A stretch of DNA of 57,120 nt, taken from assembly GCA_016191015.1 (NCBI GenBank), contig JACPPM010000118.1, positions 1 to 57,120 on the forward strand, in the 5' to 3' direction. A model generated the notes under the pieces. It ran no database searches. It had not been told where the DNA came from and was given only the letters and a program-made list of their open reading frames with translations. This DNA comes from Acidobacteriota bacterium. GTDB lineage: Bacteria; Acidobacteriota; CAIWXX01. Numbering within the stretch: position 1 is the stretch's first letter; each line of letters starts with the position of its first letter. The position numbers and the translations under genes were made by a program. Positions 27,101 to 37,800 of the stretch are shown piece by piece.

Positions 27101-29966
27101 TCGGTGGCCGCTCTTTGAGATCCGGGCTTCTCGCCTGGAAGACCGACGCATTCGCCTGCATCTCAGCTTCGATATCATGATCGCCGACATATGGAGTCTC
27201 CAGATCTTACTGCGGGAGTGGTCCCAGCTCTATCATGACCAGTGCACTCGACTGTCACCACTTGATCTTTCATTCCGCGACTACACCTTGGCTGCATCCG
27301 CATTGGAGAGCTCAGAATCATTTCGCCGTTCTCTCGAGTACTGGCGGAACCGCGTGCCGACACTACCCCCCGCGCCGGATTTGCCACTTGCCAAGAGCCC
27401 CGCCTCGATTGAACGTCCGCGTTTCATCCGCCGCACCGCGAAATTGGAGCCGAATCTCTGGAATCGGCTCAAGGATCGCGCTTCACAGGCCGGGCTAACG
27501 CCGTCGGGCATCCTGCTCGCCGCCTTCGCCGAGATTCTCTCCACCTGGAGCAGGAACCCACGCTTCACTATCAACGTGACGCTTTTCAATCGGCTGCCGA
27601 TCCATCCACAGGTCAATGAGATCGTCGGGGATTTCACATCAGTAAACCTGCTGGCCGTGGACGCAACCGGACCGGACGATTTCGAACGCCGGGCGACAAA
27701 CCTCCAACGACAGCTTTGGGAAGATCTCGAGCACAGCCAAGTCAGCGGAGTGCGGGTCCTGAGGGAGTTGACTCGAACCCAAGGCGGCCTACCAGGCGCG
27801 GTCATGCCGGTCGTCTTCACGAGCACTCTCACGAACCTTTTCGCGCAGAGCGCTGAGACGCTGCCTCTGGATTGGCTAGGGCAGAGGGTGTACGGCATCG
27901 CCCAGACTCCGCAGGTCTGGATAGACCACCAGGTATTCGAACAGAGCGGGGCGCTCGTGTTCAACTGGGACGCCGTTGAGGAGCTCTTTCCACACGGGAT
28001 GCTCGATGACATGTTTGAATCATACTCGCGATTCCTGCGGCGCCTGGCGGAGGAGGAGTCTACCTGGCACGAAACGGAGCGGCACCTCGTGCCACCGGCA
28101 CAGCTCGAACTGCGATCCGTCCTGAACCGCACAGATGCACCGGTCTCCGCTGAGCTGCTCCACCGCCTCTTCGAGCAGAAGGCCGATCAGACCCCCCAGC
28201 ATCTGGCCGTGATTGCTCCCGGCCGGCGCCTGACCTATGAGGAGCTCTCTCGTCGCTCCAGGCAGGTTGGGCGCCTGCTCCGCAAGATGGGGGCGCGTCC
28301 CAACACCCTGGTAGCGGTCGTCATGGAGAAGGGGTGGGAACAGGTGGTGGCCGTGTTAGGGGTTCTGAGCTCGGGGGCAGCATACCTTCCGATCGATCCG
28401 GGGCTTCCCATCGAGCGCGTCCATTATCTGCTCGAGAACGGCGAGGTCGAGCTGGCGGTGACGCAGCCATGGCTTTCTGCGCAGCTGGAGTGGCCTGACC
28501 GCGTCAGCCGCCTGGTTGTCGACGATGTGACCCATGTGGACGTCGCCGAGGCACCTCTAGCCCCGGTGCAGGGCCCCGATGACCTTGCCTACGTCATCTA
28601 CACCTCCGGGTCAACGGGCCGGCCCAAAGGGGTAATGATCGACCACCGTGGAGCGGTCAATACGGTTCTCGACATGAATGAGCGTTTCAGCGTGGGACCC
28701 GACGACCGTGTGCTCGCGATTTCGTCTTTGAACTTCGACCTGTCGGTCTACGACATTTTCGGCCTTCTGGCGGCGGGCGGCACAGTTGTCTTACCTGGAC
28801 CCGCCGCCACGAGGGACCCTGCCCTGTGGTCGGAGATGATGAGGCGCGAGCAAGTGACTATATGGAACTCCGTGCCCGCCTTGATGCAACTGCTGGTTGA
28901 GCACGCCGTTGTCCTCCCCGAAGCACTGCCCCGCTCGTTGCGACTAGTGCTTCTCAGCGGTGACTGGATCCCGCTCGCACTACCGGATCAGATCAAGACC
29001 GTCGCAGAGCGGGTGAGTGTCGTGAGCCTCGGAGGAGCCACAGAGGCGTCGATCTGGTCCATCCTTTACCCGATCGAGCAGTCCGATCCCGATTGGAAGA
29101 GCGTCCCGTATGGCAGGCCGATGAGGAACCAACGATTCCACGTCCTCGATGAGCGGCTCGACCCGTGCCCAGAATGGCTCCCAGGTCAGCTCTACATCGG
29201 AGGTGTAGGATTGGCGAAGGGATACTGGAGAGACCCGGAGAAGACGAGCGCGAGCTTCTTCGTCCACCCACGAACCGGCGAGAGACTCTACCGAACCGGA
29301 GATTTGGGAAGATACCTCCCCGATGGGAATATTGAGTTCCTTGGACGCGAGGACTTCCAGGTCAAGATCCAGGGGTATCGGATCGAGCTCGGCGAGGTCG
29401 AAGCGACTCTCGAACAGCACCCTGCTGTGCGGAGCGCGGTCGTCGCGGCATTCGGCGAGCCCCGTGGGAACAGACGTCTGGTCGGTTACGTCGTTCCCAA
29501 CCCGGACCAGAAATCCACGATCGCCGAACTGCGGCGGTTCCTCCAGAGCAGGCTGCCCGAGTACATGGTGCCCTCCCTTGTTGTGCCCCTTGCGAGTCTG
29601 CCGCTGTCGCCAAACGGCAAAGTGGATCGCAAGGCTCTCCCTGCACCTTCCATGATCACCGCCCCTGCCAAGGAGGGGGCGGCGGCGGAGCGATCGCCGA
29701 TCGCCAACCGGATCGCTGAGTTGATTGCTCGGGTGGTGAAAGCTGATCACATCGACCCGGATGCGAATCTCCTCGACCTCGGGACGAGCTCGGTCGAGAT
29801 GATCCGGATTGCCAGTCTACTCGAGAAGGAACTGGGCTTCCGGCCGAAGATCGACGAATTTTACAGGAATCCTACGATTGAAGGGCTGGTCGAGTCCTAC
29901 GACCAGCAGAGAGCTCTAACGTTGTTCCACGAAGAGGAACGGACTACTGGAGGTTCACAATTGTGA
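21099..29966 (+). CDS. Hybrid PKS-NRPS: module 3 (KS-AT-DH-KR-ACP) and cysteine cyclisation module 4 (Cy-A-PCP)
   Basis: 2955 residues. KS has Cys208 (DTACSSS). AT has Ser662 (GHSMGE) and VASH at 762-765 (methylmalonyl-type). DH has His974 ([10 protein letters not shown]) and Asp1149 (HPALLD). KR has Tyr1652 (SYAAGN); no ER. ACP has Ser1821 (GLDSL). A heterocyclisation domain (about 1890-2330) follows, with [11 protein letters not shown], the DxxxxD pair Asp2025/Asp2030 in [16 protein letters not shown] and [10 protein letters not shown]. The A domain (about 2345-2845) has [11 protein letters not shown] and [10 protein letters not shown]. Aligning its pocket by motif gives D-L-Y-N-L-S-L-I-W-K, the known cysteine code, with Lys2841 last. 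PCP has Ser2898 (LGTSS). No oxidase insert lies between the late A motifs and there is no C-terminal thioesterase. The module should form a thiazoline-4-carboxylate on an unsaturated chain. It overlaps the thioesterase gene by GTGA. Confidence 0.95.
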   Translation: MSTPSEGAKRMSVIKRTLLAMEQMQSKLDAVERARTEPIAIIAMGCRFPGGAKSPDAYWDLLERGVDAISDVPPDRWNVDEFYHPDPATPGKMSGRWGGFLDKVDEFDAGFFGISPREAARMDPQQRLLLEVAWEALEDAGQPAESLAGSPTGVFVGSCATDYSWLQFADPSQIDAYTGTGTSLSILAGRLSYLLDLRGPSVSLDTACSSSLVAVHMACQSLRSRECNMALAGGVNVILSPLSTICMSQMRMMAADGRCKTFDARADGFVRGEGCGVVVLKRVSDALTDGDPIVALIRGSAVNGDGRSVGLTAPNGLSQQAVITQALRNAGVSPSQLSYVETHGTGTSLGDPIEIEALASAIGPRVSENHRCAIGSVKTNLGHLEAAAGIAGLIKVALSLKHKTIPPILHFSRLNPNISLEGTPFVIPTEPMAWPNGSERRLAGQSAFGWSGTNAHVILEEAPVSCAIPADGAGSTDGAYLVPISAQSAEALETLAHSYRHFLSAEPAGLPALADIAFTASVRRTHHEYRLAVVGSSHAAVAEHISAYLQGEARPGLSSGHREVQRRRKLVFVFPGQGGQWVGMARDLLAQEPVFRSALEQCEQALRPYVDWSLLEVLTTDCSPSPHERIDVIQPAIFAIQVALAALWRAWGFFPDAVVGHSMGEVAAACVAGALSVEDAARVLSRRSQLLRRTSGQGAMAVVELSLEQAGRELTGYTDLLAIAASNSPKATVLSGDPTALDAFLETLQQRGVFCRPVKVDVASHSPQMDILREDLLQALDGLQPRPGAVPIYSTVTGRVSDGGGFDPGYWVKNLREPVLFAPAIDRLAADGYDVFLELSPHPTLSVAIQENLTHRGSEGTVLPSLRREEPARSVLLGTLGAFYTLGYPIDWRRLYPRRGRCVGLPSYPWQRERFWHAPRAAVNGSASALSWQGRADTGRHPLIGRKLALALPAGQQVWESYLDIQTLSYLSDHRIQGTVVLPGTGYVEMALAAAAEVFGPGPRVLTDITFRRLLFLPEGCARIAQVVMRSDAQGATTFEVHSRPAEGDSSECAWTLHATGTIQQDQLSSTPAALDPLKPDEVRARCPLEMPGKDFYLQSAARGNEWGPCFQGITRLWRGEREALGELQVPALLEPELDRYQIHPALLDAYLHTLGTTVPVETIGRRGTFVPIHLDQVRAHSRPSTLRLWSHAVLRPSAQSGVAVFDGDIRLYDETGQPVVEFIGLRIQGLDPDAQRFNEESPDNWLYEIQWQPKVCGGAAEHPTDSSSFRIIFGDDSGVGEELAAKAEAQGERYVLVTSGDAYERIDEAHVRVRQGNREDLRQLLRGIADQDRANCRGIFHLWSLDAAAPGQTTTSSVVKAQERGPGTAILLTQELVNARWRELPRLWLVTRGAQSVESRLRPMAPAQSPLWGLGRTIALEQPALWGGLVDLDPGAPATENASRLWDAVARSDGEDQLAFRQGQRYVARLARRDRKDDLGRRIEWRSDASYLVTGGLGGLGLLVARWMVEHGAQHVILMGRTALPPRFEWKERSPEGQYSRVISAVLEIEALGAEVHLASVDVADEAQLHAFLLAWRADDRPPIRGVVHAAGVVELKALQELDLDGLQRVLRPKVLGAWLLHSLLADVPLDFFVLFSSGASLLSSPFLGSYAAGNAFLDALAHHRRAAGLEAMSINWGFWSEVGLAARFQQQAGQTSPAPGMGSFSPAEGLEMLDRLLSENPVQVGVMPINWREWRRHHPAAAESPLLSGFPGDAPSVSPRAARHQDASGLAGEAILKARPEERGRLVSAFLGKHLARVLKLSESKLDLSRPVNKLGLDSLMAIELKNFIESELGVVVPVVAFLQGPSVTQLAETVLEHLIVRDFPQTSLPTQDRTKELPTIVPAFGERHEPFPLNDIQQAYWIGRSNFFELGNVAAHIYLELDSTGLDLERLTGAWQRIVERHPMLRVVILPDGRQQIQEHVPPYQIQCSDMRGEEPELISARLETIRQDLSHEVRRTDRWPLFEIRASRLEDRRIRLHLSFDIMIADIWSLQILLREWSQLYHDQCTRLSPLDLSFRDYTLAASALESSESFRRSLEYWRNRVPTLPPAPDLPLAKSPASIERPRFIRRTAKLEPNLWNRLKDRASQAGLTPSGILLAAFAEILSTWSRNPRFTINVTLFNRLPIHPQVNEIVGDFTSVNLLAVDATGPDDFERRATNLQRQLWEDLEHSQVSGVRVLRELTRTQGGLPGAVMPVVFTSTLTNLFAQSAETLPLDWLGQRVYGIAQTPQVWIDHQVFEQSGALVFNWDAVEELFPHGMLDDMFESYSRFLRRLAEEESTWHETERHLVPPAQLELRSVLNRTDAPVSAELLHRLFEQKADQTPQHLAVIAPGRRLTYEELSRRSRQVGRLLRKMGARPNTLVAVVMEKGWEQVVAVLGVLSSGAAYLPIDPGLPIERVHYLLENGEVELAVTQPWLSAQLEWPDRVSRLVVDDVTHVDVAEAPLAPVQGPDDLAYVIYTSGSTGRPKGVMIDHRGAVNTVLDMNERFSVGPDDRVLAISSLNFDLSVYDIFGLLAAGGTVVLPGPAATRDPALWSEMMRREQVTIWNSVPALMQLLVEHAVVLPEALPRSLRLVLLSGDWIPLALPDQIKTVAERVSVVSLGGATEASIWSILYPIEQSDPDWKSVPYGRPMRNQRFHVLDERLDPCPEWLPGQLYIGGVGLAKGYWRDPEKTSASFFVHPRTGERLYRTGDLGRYLPDGNIEFLGREDFQVKIQGYRIELGEVEATLEQHPAVRSAVVAAFGEPRGNRRLVGYVVPNPDQKSTIAELRRFLQSRLPEYMVPSLVVPLASLPLSPNGKVDRKALPAPSMITAPAKEGAAAERSPIANRIAELIARVVKADHIDPDANLLDLGTSSVEMIRIASLLEKELGFRPKIDEFYRNPTIEGLVESYDQQRALTLFHEEERTTGGSQL
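22491..23846 (+). repeat. 1.36-kb internal repeat, copy 2 (AT domain of module 3)
   Basis: Partner of 15757-17112, equal in length. Long runs are identical, for example the DNA around the VASH motif and around GHSMGE; differences are scattered single bases. Homogenised AT cassettes imply that modules 2 and 3 take the same extender unit. Confidence 0.85.
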
Positions 29967-30742
29967 CGACATCGGATTTCGACGCATGGGTGACGTGCCC
30001 AAGGCCCAATCCTCATGCGCGGCTGCGGGTGTTCTGCTTTCCGTACGCGGGCGCCGGGTCCTCAATCTTCCGCCAGTGGCATGCCAGTCTGCCTCGGGAG
30101 GTTGAAGTGTGTCCGATTCAGCTCCCGGGCCGAGAGGGCCGTCTCAGAGAAACCCCGTTTGCCGCCCTTCCACCCCTCATCCCCAAACTGGCGATGGTGC
30201 TTTCTTCCTTTCTGAATCTGCCATTCGTCTTCTTCGGTCACTGCATGGGTGCCTTGATCAGCTTCGAGCTGGCCCGCCATCTCCGTCGCCAGCAGTGTCC
30301 GGGTCCGGTGCACCTGTTCGCTTCCGGCCAACGCGCTCCTCAGCTCCCGTGCGAGCTGCAGTCTATCCATCGTCTACCCGACACCGAGCTGATCGGAGAG
30401 TTGCGGCGGTTGAACGCCGTGCCGGAGGAGGTGCTGGAGGACGCAGAATTCATGCGAATGCTTCTTCCGACGCTGCGGGCGGATTTCGCCATCTGCGCCA
30501 CGTATGCCTACAATCGTCAGGATCCTCTCGACTGCTCCATCTCCGCCCTCGGCGGCGTCGGGGACTTCAAAGTGAGCCGTGACCAACTCGTGGCATGGCG
30601 CGAGCAAACTCACGGGACCTTCACAGAGCGTATGTTTCCCGGCGATCATTTCTTCCTACATACCGCGCAGGCCGATCTCCTGCGCGGGATATCCCAAGAT
30701 CTCACCCAGCTACTCAGCCGTCCTGCGGAATGCCGGTGCTGA
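29963..30742 (+). CDS. Type II-like thioesterase with cysteine nucleophile
   Basis: 259 residues of the alpha/beta-hydrolase thioesterase family found beside PKS/NRPS genes. It starts at GTG 29963 with GGAGG upstream and overlaps the synthase stop (GTGA). The N-terminal motif VFCFPYAGAGSS and QLPGRE are typical of external thioesterases. The nucleophile elbow reads GHCMG, so the usual Ser is Cys94. Asp201 (GVGDFKVS) and His229 (GDHFFL) complete the triad. Family members remove wrong or stalled acyl groups from carrier domains. Because the last synthase has no integrated thioesterase, this protein may also release the final product; that is inference. Confidence 0.9.
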   Translation: MTTSDFDAWVTCPRPNPHARLRVFCFPYAGAGSSIFRQWHASLPREVEVCPIQLPGREGRLRETPFAALPPLIPKLAMVLSSFLNLPFVFFGHCMGALISFELARHLRRQQCPGPVHLFASGQRAPQLPCELQSIHRLPDTELIGELRRLNAVPEEVLEDAEFMRMLLPTLRADFAICATYAYNRQDPLDCSISALGGVGDFKVSRDQLVAWREQTHGTFTERMFPGDHFFLHTAQADLLRGISQDLTQLLSRPAECRC

Positions 30743-31482
30743 TGAAGGCTCCTCGCTGCATGCCAATGCCTCCAGAGAAGGGCTTCTCTCTGTCACCCGA
30801 TGAGGTCCACATCTGGATCTCGCCCCTCGATTACCCTGAACAGCGTCTGTCGGATTTTGCGTCGACGCTAGACGGGAATGAGCACGCCAGAGCACATCGG
30901 TTCTATTTTGAGAGAGACCGCAGGCGTTTTGTCGCCGCGCGAGGTATACTGCGGACCCTGCTCGGGCGCTACCTGGGCGAGTGCCCCGATGGCATCCAGT
31001 TCTCTTACGGAGCACGTGGGAAACCAACCGTTGCCGGCCCGGACCGTCTGCGCAACGTTCGCTTCAATCTCTCCCACTCGAATGGGTACGCTTTGTTCGC
31101 CTTCACTGTCGATCGAGAGATCGGAGTCGACCTGGAGCGTATCCGTCCCCTCCCTGAAGCCTCTGGGATCGTCAGCAGATATTTTTCTCCTCATGAAAGT
31201 GCGCTCTTTCACACGATTCCTATGAACGGAAGGCTCGATGCGTTCTTCAAGTACTGGACGTGCAAAGAGGCCTTCTTGAAGGCGAAAGGAGACGGGTTGT
31301 CGTATCCCTTGGACCAGGTCGAGGTCGAGCTCGCTCCGGGTGGGGGTGCGGGACTACTCAGAATTGACAGAGATCCTCGCGAAGCCAGCCGCTGGTCCCT
31401 CCGGGATTTCGTACCCATACCAGGCTATGCGGGAGCTATAGCCGTCGAGGGACATGATTGGAGCTTGGTGTGGCCAAGTTGA
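30742..31482 (+). CDS. Sfp-type 4'-phosphopantetheinyl transferase
   Basis: 246 residues from the ATG at 30742, which overlaps the thioesterase stop (TGATG); an ATG at 30730 is an alternative. Sfp-family motifs are in order: RRRFVAARGILRTLLG, GKPTVAGP, NLSHSNGYALFAF, GVDLERI (metal-binding Asp and Glu) and KYWTCKEAFLKAKGDGL. It transfers phosphopantetheine from CoA to the conserved Ser of the four ACPs and one PCP of the neighbouring synthases, so the cluster carries its own activation enzyme. Length fits the family. Confidence 0.92.
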   Translation: MKAPRCMPMPPEKGFSLSPDEVHIWISPLDYPEQRLSDFASTLDGNEHARAHRFYFERDRRRFVAARGILRTLLGRYLGECPDGIQFSYGARGKPTVAGPDRLRNVRFNLSHSNGYALFAFTVDREIGVDLERIRPLPEASGIVSRYFSPHESALFHTIPMNGRLDAFFKYWTCKEAFLKAKGDGLSYPLDQVEVELAPGGGAGLLRIDRDPREASRWSLRDFVPIPGYAGAIAVEGHDWSLVWPS

Positions 31483-31555
31483 CGGCGCAGCGGCATAGAC
31501 ACTCCATCGATGCGCAGGCCTGGAGACCCTGCGATGGCCCGCCGGAGATGCAGCG

Positions 31556-33418
31556 ATGAGCGAATGCTCGTGCGATCCAGCCTGCGACTGTCCCACTCTC
31601 GTCGAGCTCCTCCGTCGAAGGGCACATCAGCAGCCAGATCGTCGCGCCATAACTTTCTTGCTCGACGGTGAAGCGCACGAGATCGGCCTGAGCTATGGCG
31701 AGCTGGACCGACGGGCTCGCACAATCGGCGCATGGCTCCAGGGGCTGGGAGCAGCGGGAGAGCGTGTATTGCTCCTCTATCCACCCGGTCTGGATTACCT
31801 CACCGCCTTCTTCGGGTGTTTGTACGCTGGAGCCACCGCTGTGCCGGTCTACCCGCCTCGACCCAATCGGCCAGACCCGCGTCTCCAGGCCGTGGCGATG
31901 AGCGCCCAGGCCACATTTGCACTCGGCACCCGAGCCCTGCTGTCGGGATTAGAGGCGAGACTTGCATACGCCGAAGAGTTGCGCGCAATTCGCTGGATGG
32001 ACATCGACAACATCGACAGCGCACTCGCCGACTGTTGGCGTGATCCCGTTATCGACTGCGACACGCTGGCTTTTCTTCAATACACCTCCGGCTCCACCAG
32101 CACACCGAAGGGCGTGATGCTTACCCATGGCAACCTGCTCCACAACCTGTCTCTCATGCATCGGTGTTTCGACACCACGCCCTCCGACCATGCCGTGATC
32201 TGGCTGCCGCCGTATCATGACATGGGGTTGATAGGTGGGATCCTCGAACCGCTCTTTGGTGGATGGCCTGTCACTCTGATGTCTCCACTGGACTTCTTGC
32301 AACGTCCTCTGCGATGGTTGAGAGCAATCTCCCGCGTGAGAGGCACAATCAGCGGCGGGCCGAATTTTGCTTACGACCTCTGTGTTCGCAAGATCACCGC
32401 CGAGCAGCGGATGGCACTAGACCTCAGCTGTTGGAGGGTAGCCTTCAATGGTGCTGAGCCGATCCGTGCCGAGACATTGGAGAGGTTCGCGGAGGCCTTC
32501 GAGCGGTGTGGCTTCCGGCGAGATGCCTTCAGACCCTGCTATGGTCTCGCGGAAGCGACTCTCATTGTTTCAGGTCGTGTGAGCACCTCAGCCATGACGG
32601 CCTCGCCCATATCGCGCCGGCGCGCGGCACAGAGACTCTCCGAGGCGAGTGCCGGAAGCACCGGGAGAATGCCTGCCCGAGTGATCGTCAGCTGCGGTCA
32701 GATCCTGGGCGGGCAGGAAGTCGCTATCGTCGACCCCGATGCCGCCCGCCGGTGTCCCGCCGGGGAGTCAGGGGAGATCTGGGTATCCGGGCCAAGCACC
32801 GCCACGGGCTATTGGAACAGGCCCGAGGAGACGATGCACACGTTTCAGGCATATATGTCCGACACGGGTGAAGGGCCGTTTCTCCGTACGGGAGACTTGG
32901 GCTATGTCGAGGACGGCGAGCTCTTCGTCACGGGCCGCCTCAAGGATCTGATCATCATTGACGGTCGCAATCACTACCCCGAAGACATCGAGCTCACCAT
33001 CGAGAAGATTCATCCTGCAATCCGGTCCGGTTGCTGCGCTGCTTTCTCTGTCACTCACCAGGGCCAAGAATGCCTGGCAGTCGTCGCCGAGGTGGATCGC
33101 TGTTGTGGGCCGCAGAAGCATGCGTCACAGACAGAGACAAGCATGGAGCGAGAAAACAACCGGGCACTGGATGCCGAGGAAATCGTCAAGGCTATCCGAA
33201 AGGCCGTGGCGGAACATCACGATCTGAGACTGCACGCAGCGATATTGATCAGACGTGGAACAATTCCGAAGACTTCCAGCGGAAAAGTCCGTCGCCATGC
33301 CTGCCGGGCTGCGTTCGCCGCCGGGGCTCTGACTCTGTGGGAGGCGGCTGCAGAGGGACTCTCCCAGCCCAGCCCGGATGCCGCGCCGGACGCAAGAGGC
33401 GGGTTGCGCCAGGGGTGA
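31556..33418 (+). CDS. Fatty acyl-AMP ligase (FAAL), starter-unit activator
   Basis: 620 residues of the adenylate-forming superfamily, FAAL branch. Motifs: LSYGELDRRARTIGAWL, the P-loop-like YTSGSTSTPKGVMLTHGN, WLPPYHDMGLIGG, GGPNFAYDLCVRKI, FNGAEPIR, CYGLAEATL, LRTGDLGYV and the hinge/C-terminal region GRLKDLIIIDGRNHYPEDIE. The pattern PPYHDMGL and the phrase NHYPEDIE are characteristic of FAALs rather than acyl-CoA ligases. It should form acyl-AMP from a free fatty acid and pass it to the N-terminal ACP of the synthase at 9332. It follows the transferase by 73 bases and is the last gene of the cluster. Confidence 0.92.
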   Translation: MSECSCDPACDCPTLVELLRRRAHQQPDRRAITFLLDGEAHEIGLSYGELDRRARTIGAWLQGLGAAGERVLLLYPPGLDYLTAFFGCLYAGATAVPVYPPRPNRPDPRLQAVAMSAQATFALGTRALLSGLEARLAYAEELRAIRWMDIDNIDSALADCWRDPVIDCDTLAFLQYTSGSTSTPKGVMLTHGNLLHNLSLMHRCFDTTPSDHAVIWLPPYHDMGLIGGILEPLFGGWPVTLMSPLDFLQRPLRWLRAISRVRGTISGGPNFAYDLCVRKITAEQRMALDLSCWRVAFNGAEPIRAETLERFAEAFERCGFRRDAFRPCYGLAEATLIVSGRVSTSAMTASPISRRRAAQRLSEASAGSTGRMPARVIVSCGQILGGQEVAIVDPDAARRCPAGESGEIWVSGPSTATGYWNRPEETMHTFQAYMSDTGEGPFLRTGDLGYVEDGELFVTGRLKDLIIIDGRNHYPEDIELTIEKIHPAIRSGCCAAFSVTHQGQECLAVVAEVDRCCGPQKHASQTETSMERENNRALDAEEIVKAIRKAVAEHHDLRLHAAILIRRGTIPKTSSGKVRRHACRAAFAAGALTLWEAAAEGLSQPSPDAAPDARGGLRQG

Positions 33419-33817
33419 TGCTCAGTGATCTTGGGGTACGGACATCGTGGCCGTAAACGTAGACGAGGCATCTGATGATGTCCTCAGGGGCTGTGCCGCT
33501 GAGCATGCACGATCCGCACTCGAGCTCCTCCGGTCGCTCGGTCACGTCCCGCATCCCTGATGAGATGTGGAACAGGAACCCTCATGGAAAGATTGGAATT
33601 GCTCCGGCAACACTACATTGCCACGACTTGTGCGAGGATTCCGGCCCGAGTTGGATATTCCGGTAGGATCGAAGGAATGAGGGGAGGATCTGGCGCTGAG
33701 GTCCCGCCCGCAGGGGGTCGCGGCGTGATCGTGCCGCGCTGTCCGGGGCGCACGGGGAGCAGGGACTCTATATGCTTCTAGATCCGCCAGCCGACACTTA
33801 TGGGCGCGGGCAGCTCC
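33419..33817. other. Intergenic region after the cluster
   Basis: About 400 bases between the FAAL and the response regulator. Short open frames on both strands lack ribosome sites and similarity to anything I recognise. I see no clear promoter or terminator hairpin. Confidence 0.5.
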
Positions 33818-34450
33818 ATGAGTGACCCAACCTGCATCAAGCTGCTTGTCGTAGATGACCATCCTGTCGTGAGGGCGGGACTGAAGGCACTTCTCATCCG
33901 GGAGCCCGATCTGGTGGTGGTCGGTGAAGCGGGCAGCGCGAGCGAGGCAGTCCAGGTCTTCCGCGCGGTCGTTCCCGACGTAACGCTGCTGGACCTGCAC
34001 CTGCCCGATGCTGACGGAGTTGATGTGATCCGGGTCATCCGGAAGCAGCGTCCCGGTGCGTGCGTTATTATCCTCAGCAGTTACGCGGGGGACTCGGATA
34101 TCCGGGCCAGTCTCGAGGCGGGAGCCGTGGGCTACATCCTCAAGGATTCGCCAAGCCATGAAATCTGCGCGGCCGTCCGCGCCGTTGCGAGCGGCAAGAC
34201 TTACGTTTCGAGGCAGGTCGCTGGGCGGTTAGTCGAGAGCGTTCGGATGGTCCGGCCGACGGTACGTGAGCAGGAGGTCTTGGAGCTCATGGTGGAGGGC
34301 AGAGCAAACGATCAGATCGCGGCGCTGCTGGGCGTCTCTATAGGAACCGTGAAGACCCACGTGCACGTCATCCTGCAGAAACTCGGCGTGGCAGACCGCA
34401 CGGAAGCCGTCGCGGAAGCCATGCGGCTCGGACTCGTCCGTTCCAAATAG
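33818..34450 (+). CDS. NarL/FixJ-family response regulator (REC plus LuxR-type HTH)
   Basis: 210 residues from ATG 33818; an ATG at 33800 would add six residues, and neither has a strong ribosome site. The receiver domain begins KLLVVDDHPVVRAGL, with phospho-acceptor Asp in LLDLHLPDADG (residue 59), the switch residue in ILSSYAG and Lys in GYILKDSP. The C-terminal LuxR-type helix-turn-helix reads PTVREQEVLELMVEGRAN, followed by VSIGTVKTHVHVILQKLGV. It binds DNA as a dimer when phosphorylated. No sensor kinase is adjacent on the same strand. Its position just after the cluster makes it a candidate cluster regulator, but that is position only. Confidence 0.9.
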   Translation: MSDPTCIKLLVVDDHPVVRAGLKALLIREPDLVVVGEAGSASEAVQVFRAVVPDVTLLDLHLPDADGVDVIRVIRKQRPGACVIILSSYAGDSDIRASLEAGAVGYILKDSPSHEICAAVRAVASGKTYVSRQVAGRLVESVRMVRPTVREQEVLELMVEGRANDQIAALLGVSIGTVKTHVHVILQKLGVADRTEAVAEAMRLGLVRSK

Positions 34451-34525
34451 TCTCCACCTGCACTCGCGAGCCTCTCTTCCCCTGCCTTCGCCGCGTCACA
34501 TCCGTGTGCGCAAGGCGGGTCCGTC

Positions 34526-34545
34526 CCTCTATCTCGCGATAGAGG
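34526..34545. terminator. Hairpin after response regulator
   Basis: CCTCTATC and GATAGAGG form a perfect 8-base stem with a TCGC loop, about 75 bases after the response-regulator stop and upstream of the next promoter. The following bases (ACTTTCTCC) are only weakly T-rich. The position fits a terminator. Confidence 0.45.
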
Positions 34546-34566
34546 ACTTTCTCCATCCGCAGATAG

Positions 34567-34594
34567 TTGGCAAACTGCGAGTACGTCCTATATT
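34567..34594 (+). promoter_or_regulatory. Sigma-70-type promoter for the metallophosphoesterase gene
   Basis: TTGGCA at 34567-34572 and TATATT at 34589-34594 are separated by 16 bases. This is close to the consensus and stands out in GC-rich DNA. It would give a leader of about 240 bases before the ATG at 34845. Confidence 0.5.
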
Positions 34595-34844
34595 CGATGC
34601 AACCAACCTGAGGGGCATGACATTCGGGGGTGGTTGCGGACACGATGCCACGAAGACCGACGCAGGGAGGCAAACGTAAACGGGCCTTACGGGCACGGCA
34701 AGTGCGCAGCGCAGCCTCGATTGTCGTGAGCTCCGCAGCATCGGCAGTAAGAGGAATGCGATCTCTACATATTCACTCTCGCGATCCCGGAAGGACCAAG
34801 CTACGGACAACCAGATTGATCAATGAAAATCACGGAGGGAATTC

Positions 34845-37800
34845 ATGAAACGATTCGGATTCGCGTCCTTGATGTTGGCCGGCATACAGTCCCACATGAA
34901 CGTTTTCATCTCGAGAGCCTTGATCGGACTTTGCCTGTGCGCCGCGCAGAGCGCGTGGGCCGCTGGATCGGGGACCATCATCACCACAAACTCATCTACG
35001 ACGAGCCTGTACACATTCACCGCCCCGTCAGGGCAGTACATCTCCGCCGTGGAGGGCTATGCGAGCGGGAGCACCTTCTATGTGAAAGCCTATGCTAGTG
35101 GCGGCACTTCAGGCGTCATTATCGCGAGCACCGATGCCTGCTTCGCCTATTCTTCCGGAAAAATGACCGTGCCCTCGGGGCGGTATCTCAAGGAGCTCCG
35201 CACCGACTACGTAGATACGTCAAACATCTGCCCCGGCAGCTCGTGCTACACGTTGGACATGTACCTGGACAATGGCACAAGGTGGGGTACATTTCCGGCA
35301 GATTATTCCAAAATCTACCATAGCTGTAACACGTGTCCTTCCTCATGGACATTCAGCGACTTCAATGCCCCCGCGGGCGAGGTGATCACCGGCTTCACCG
35401 CAGGGTCCGGCACTTTGGCCGCGGTGTCCTCGACCCTCGATCCCTCCTTCTCCTTCATCCATCTTACCGACACGCATGTTGGGGACTCGAAATGGGCCGC
35501 CATCGTCCGAACCGATTACGACGTGGACGGAGTGGCCTTCGGCCAGATGGCCAGCTTCATATGTGGCATGGCCAACAAACCCGCCTTCGTCGTCGACAGT
35601 GGTGACGTCGTGGACTGGGGAGCCTGTTTCAACCGAGACCTCAACCCAAACTTTCAAAAGCTCCTTAGTTTCCTGTCCCCGTGGGATGCGACCAAGAAGC
35701 GATACTACATTGACAAGACCGCCAAAACGATACCGATTTACTTCTCTCTGGGCAACCATGACACGAGAGACCGTTTACAAGTCGATACCGGCGATCCATA
35801 TGATTTCCACTGGTGGATTTTTGGTGACGATCCGAAATACATCGAACACGATGACATCGCGGACTATCACTTGGTTCAAAGCAACGCGCTGATCATTGTC
35901 ATGGACTCCGGCAGAGATACGCTCCGCTTCAATTGGGAGAACCCGTTGGAGAACCCGGAGGGCAACGGGTTCACGGCGTCGCAGATGACGTGGCTGAAGG
36001 ACACTATCAAGAACAACTCTTCCCTTAGACCCAAGATTCTCGTCATGCATCACCCTGCGGCGAACGGACTAGGGAAACTTTGCAATACGAGCGCCTACTG
36101 TGGCCCGGTTCTGGACGGGGGAGACGGCTCTTTCGTCGACGAGAGGGCCGACTTCTTCAACGTAATGGCCGGTACTATCGGTGGGATTAGTGATGCGTCT
36201 TGGAAAGTAGACGTCGTTCTCACGGGTCATGTGCATCAGAGCTTGATTGCGGACGCAACCGGCACACCCTTCGCATTTACGGGTGGGACGCACACTCCAA
36301 CCGACCCCACCTGGTACGTGCAGACGGGGGCCGCATACACGGGTTTGTATCGGATCATCACGGTAGACGGTTCGAACGTCACGGTGGGCGAACCGACACG
36401 GGCCGCCGGAGTCGGAAGTTGTTCGGCGAGCCCCAGGTACGCTATTGCCGGTCGAATCAAGATTGACGGAACGACGGCGGGCCTGGCGGACGTGACCGTG
36501 ACCTTGAACACGGGTGCATCGACGACGACGGACAGCGATGGATTCTTCAGCATCAATGGGCTCGCACAGGGGACCTATACGGTCACGCCCGCCCTGGCAG
36601 GCTACACCTTCTCGCCGCCCGCCCCGCAGGGCGAGATCTGCAACATGGATGTGGCGGCCAACTTTGCGGCCACGTGCGTTTCCCTCGCTACCCCTGAAAC
36701 GCCCACCTTCCCGACGATTGGGACAACGACTCTGACTCTCAGTTGGCCGGCCGTGACGGGGGCCACGAGCTACGATGTCTACAGGACCCTGGAGGGATCG
36801 CCCATTTGCGCACTGGCGCTCAAAGTCGGCACGGTGAACGGCGGCGTCACGACCTACGACGACTCGGGGCTTACGTCCGGGACCCAGTATCTGTACTCGA
36901 TCGTCGCCAAGAGCGCATGCGGCTCTTCCCTGCCCGGCCCCTGCGGGTCGGTTAAGACCGTCTCCGAATCTCCCAGTATTACCACTCAACCGTCGAACCA
37001 AACGGTGACGCCCGGCGCTGCGGCGACCTTCAACGTAGTGGCCTCGGGAACTCCCCCCCTCAGCTACCAATGGTACAGAGGCGGCGCGTCCATCTCCGGC
37101 GCCAATGCGGCCACGTACACCATCGCTGCCACCACGACGGCCGACAATGGCGCCAACTTCACCGCGACGATCAGCAACACCACAGGAACGGCCACGTCCA
37201 ACGCGGCGGTCCTCACAGTTGCGGCTGCAGCGCTCTCAATCGCCTGGAGCTCCGGTGGGAGCATCACGTTATCGTGGAGCGGGGACGCGGCTTCGTATGA
37301 TGTGTATTCTACGACCGATTATGCTGGCGGGTTCGGCGGTAATCCTATCGCTGTGGTTACTACCACAACATGGACCGATTCCGATGCGTCCGCCTATCCT
37401 CAGCGCTACTACCGGGTCGCAGCGCACGGAGGCAGCGCCTTTAGCCGGGTCGTCGGGAAGTTCGATTTGACACTTCAGAACGGGATGAACCTTGTTTCAA
37501 TGCCGCTTATCCCGGATGACAACAGCATAGTAAGCGTCATGCATCAGGACGCATCTTACTACCCAGTTCTGGAGGTATGGGTGCGCAAACCTGATGGCCT
37601 GTACATGAAGGCAACGTTCAATCCGCAGGATCCCGCCAACTATTGGGATTCCGGTTCCGATCCATTCACGACGCTCAGCGTGGATAAGGGATACTGGTTC
37701 AAGACAGCCGCCGCGGCCGTATTCACCTTGCTGGGCGCCGTTCCCACGGCGTCAAGAACAATCACTCTAGGCGAGGGGATGCATATAGTAGGTTGGGCCT

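Noticed and set aside
9332-29966. Trans-AT polyketide synthase
   Set aside because: Every extension module has its own intact AT with Ser and specificity motif, so the system is cis-AT.
33475-33666. 63-codon frame after the FAAL gene
   Set aside because: No ribosome site, no similarity, and Ser/His-rich composition typical of a chance frame.
36069-37070. 333-codon minus-strand frame within the metallophosphoesterase gene
   Set aside because: Arg/Gly-rich antisense frame with no domain; the plus-strand frame has clear catalytic motifs.
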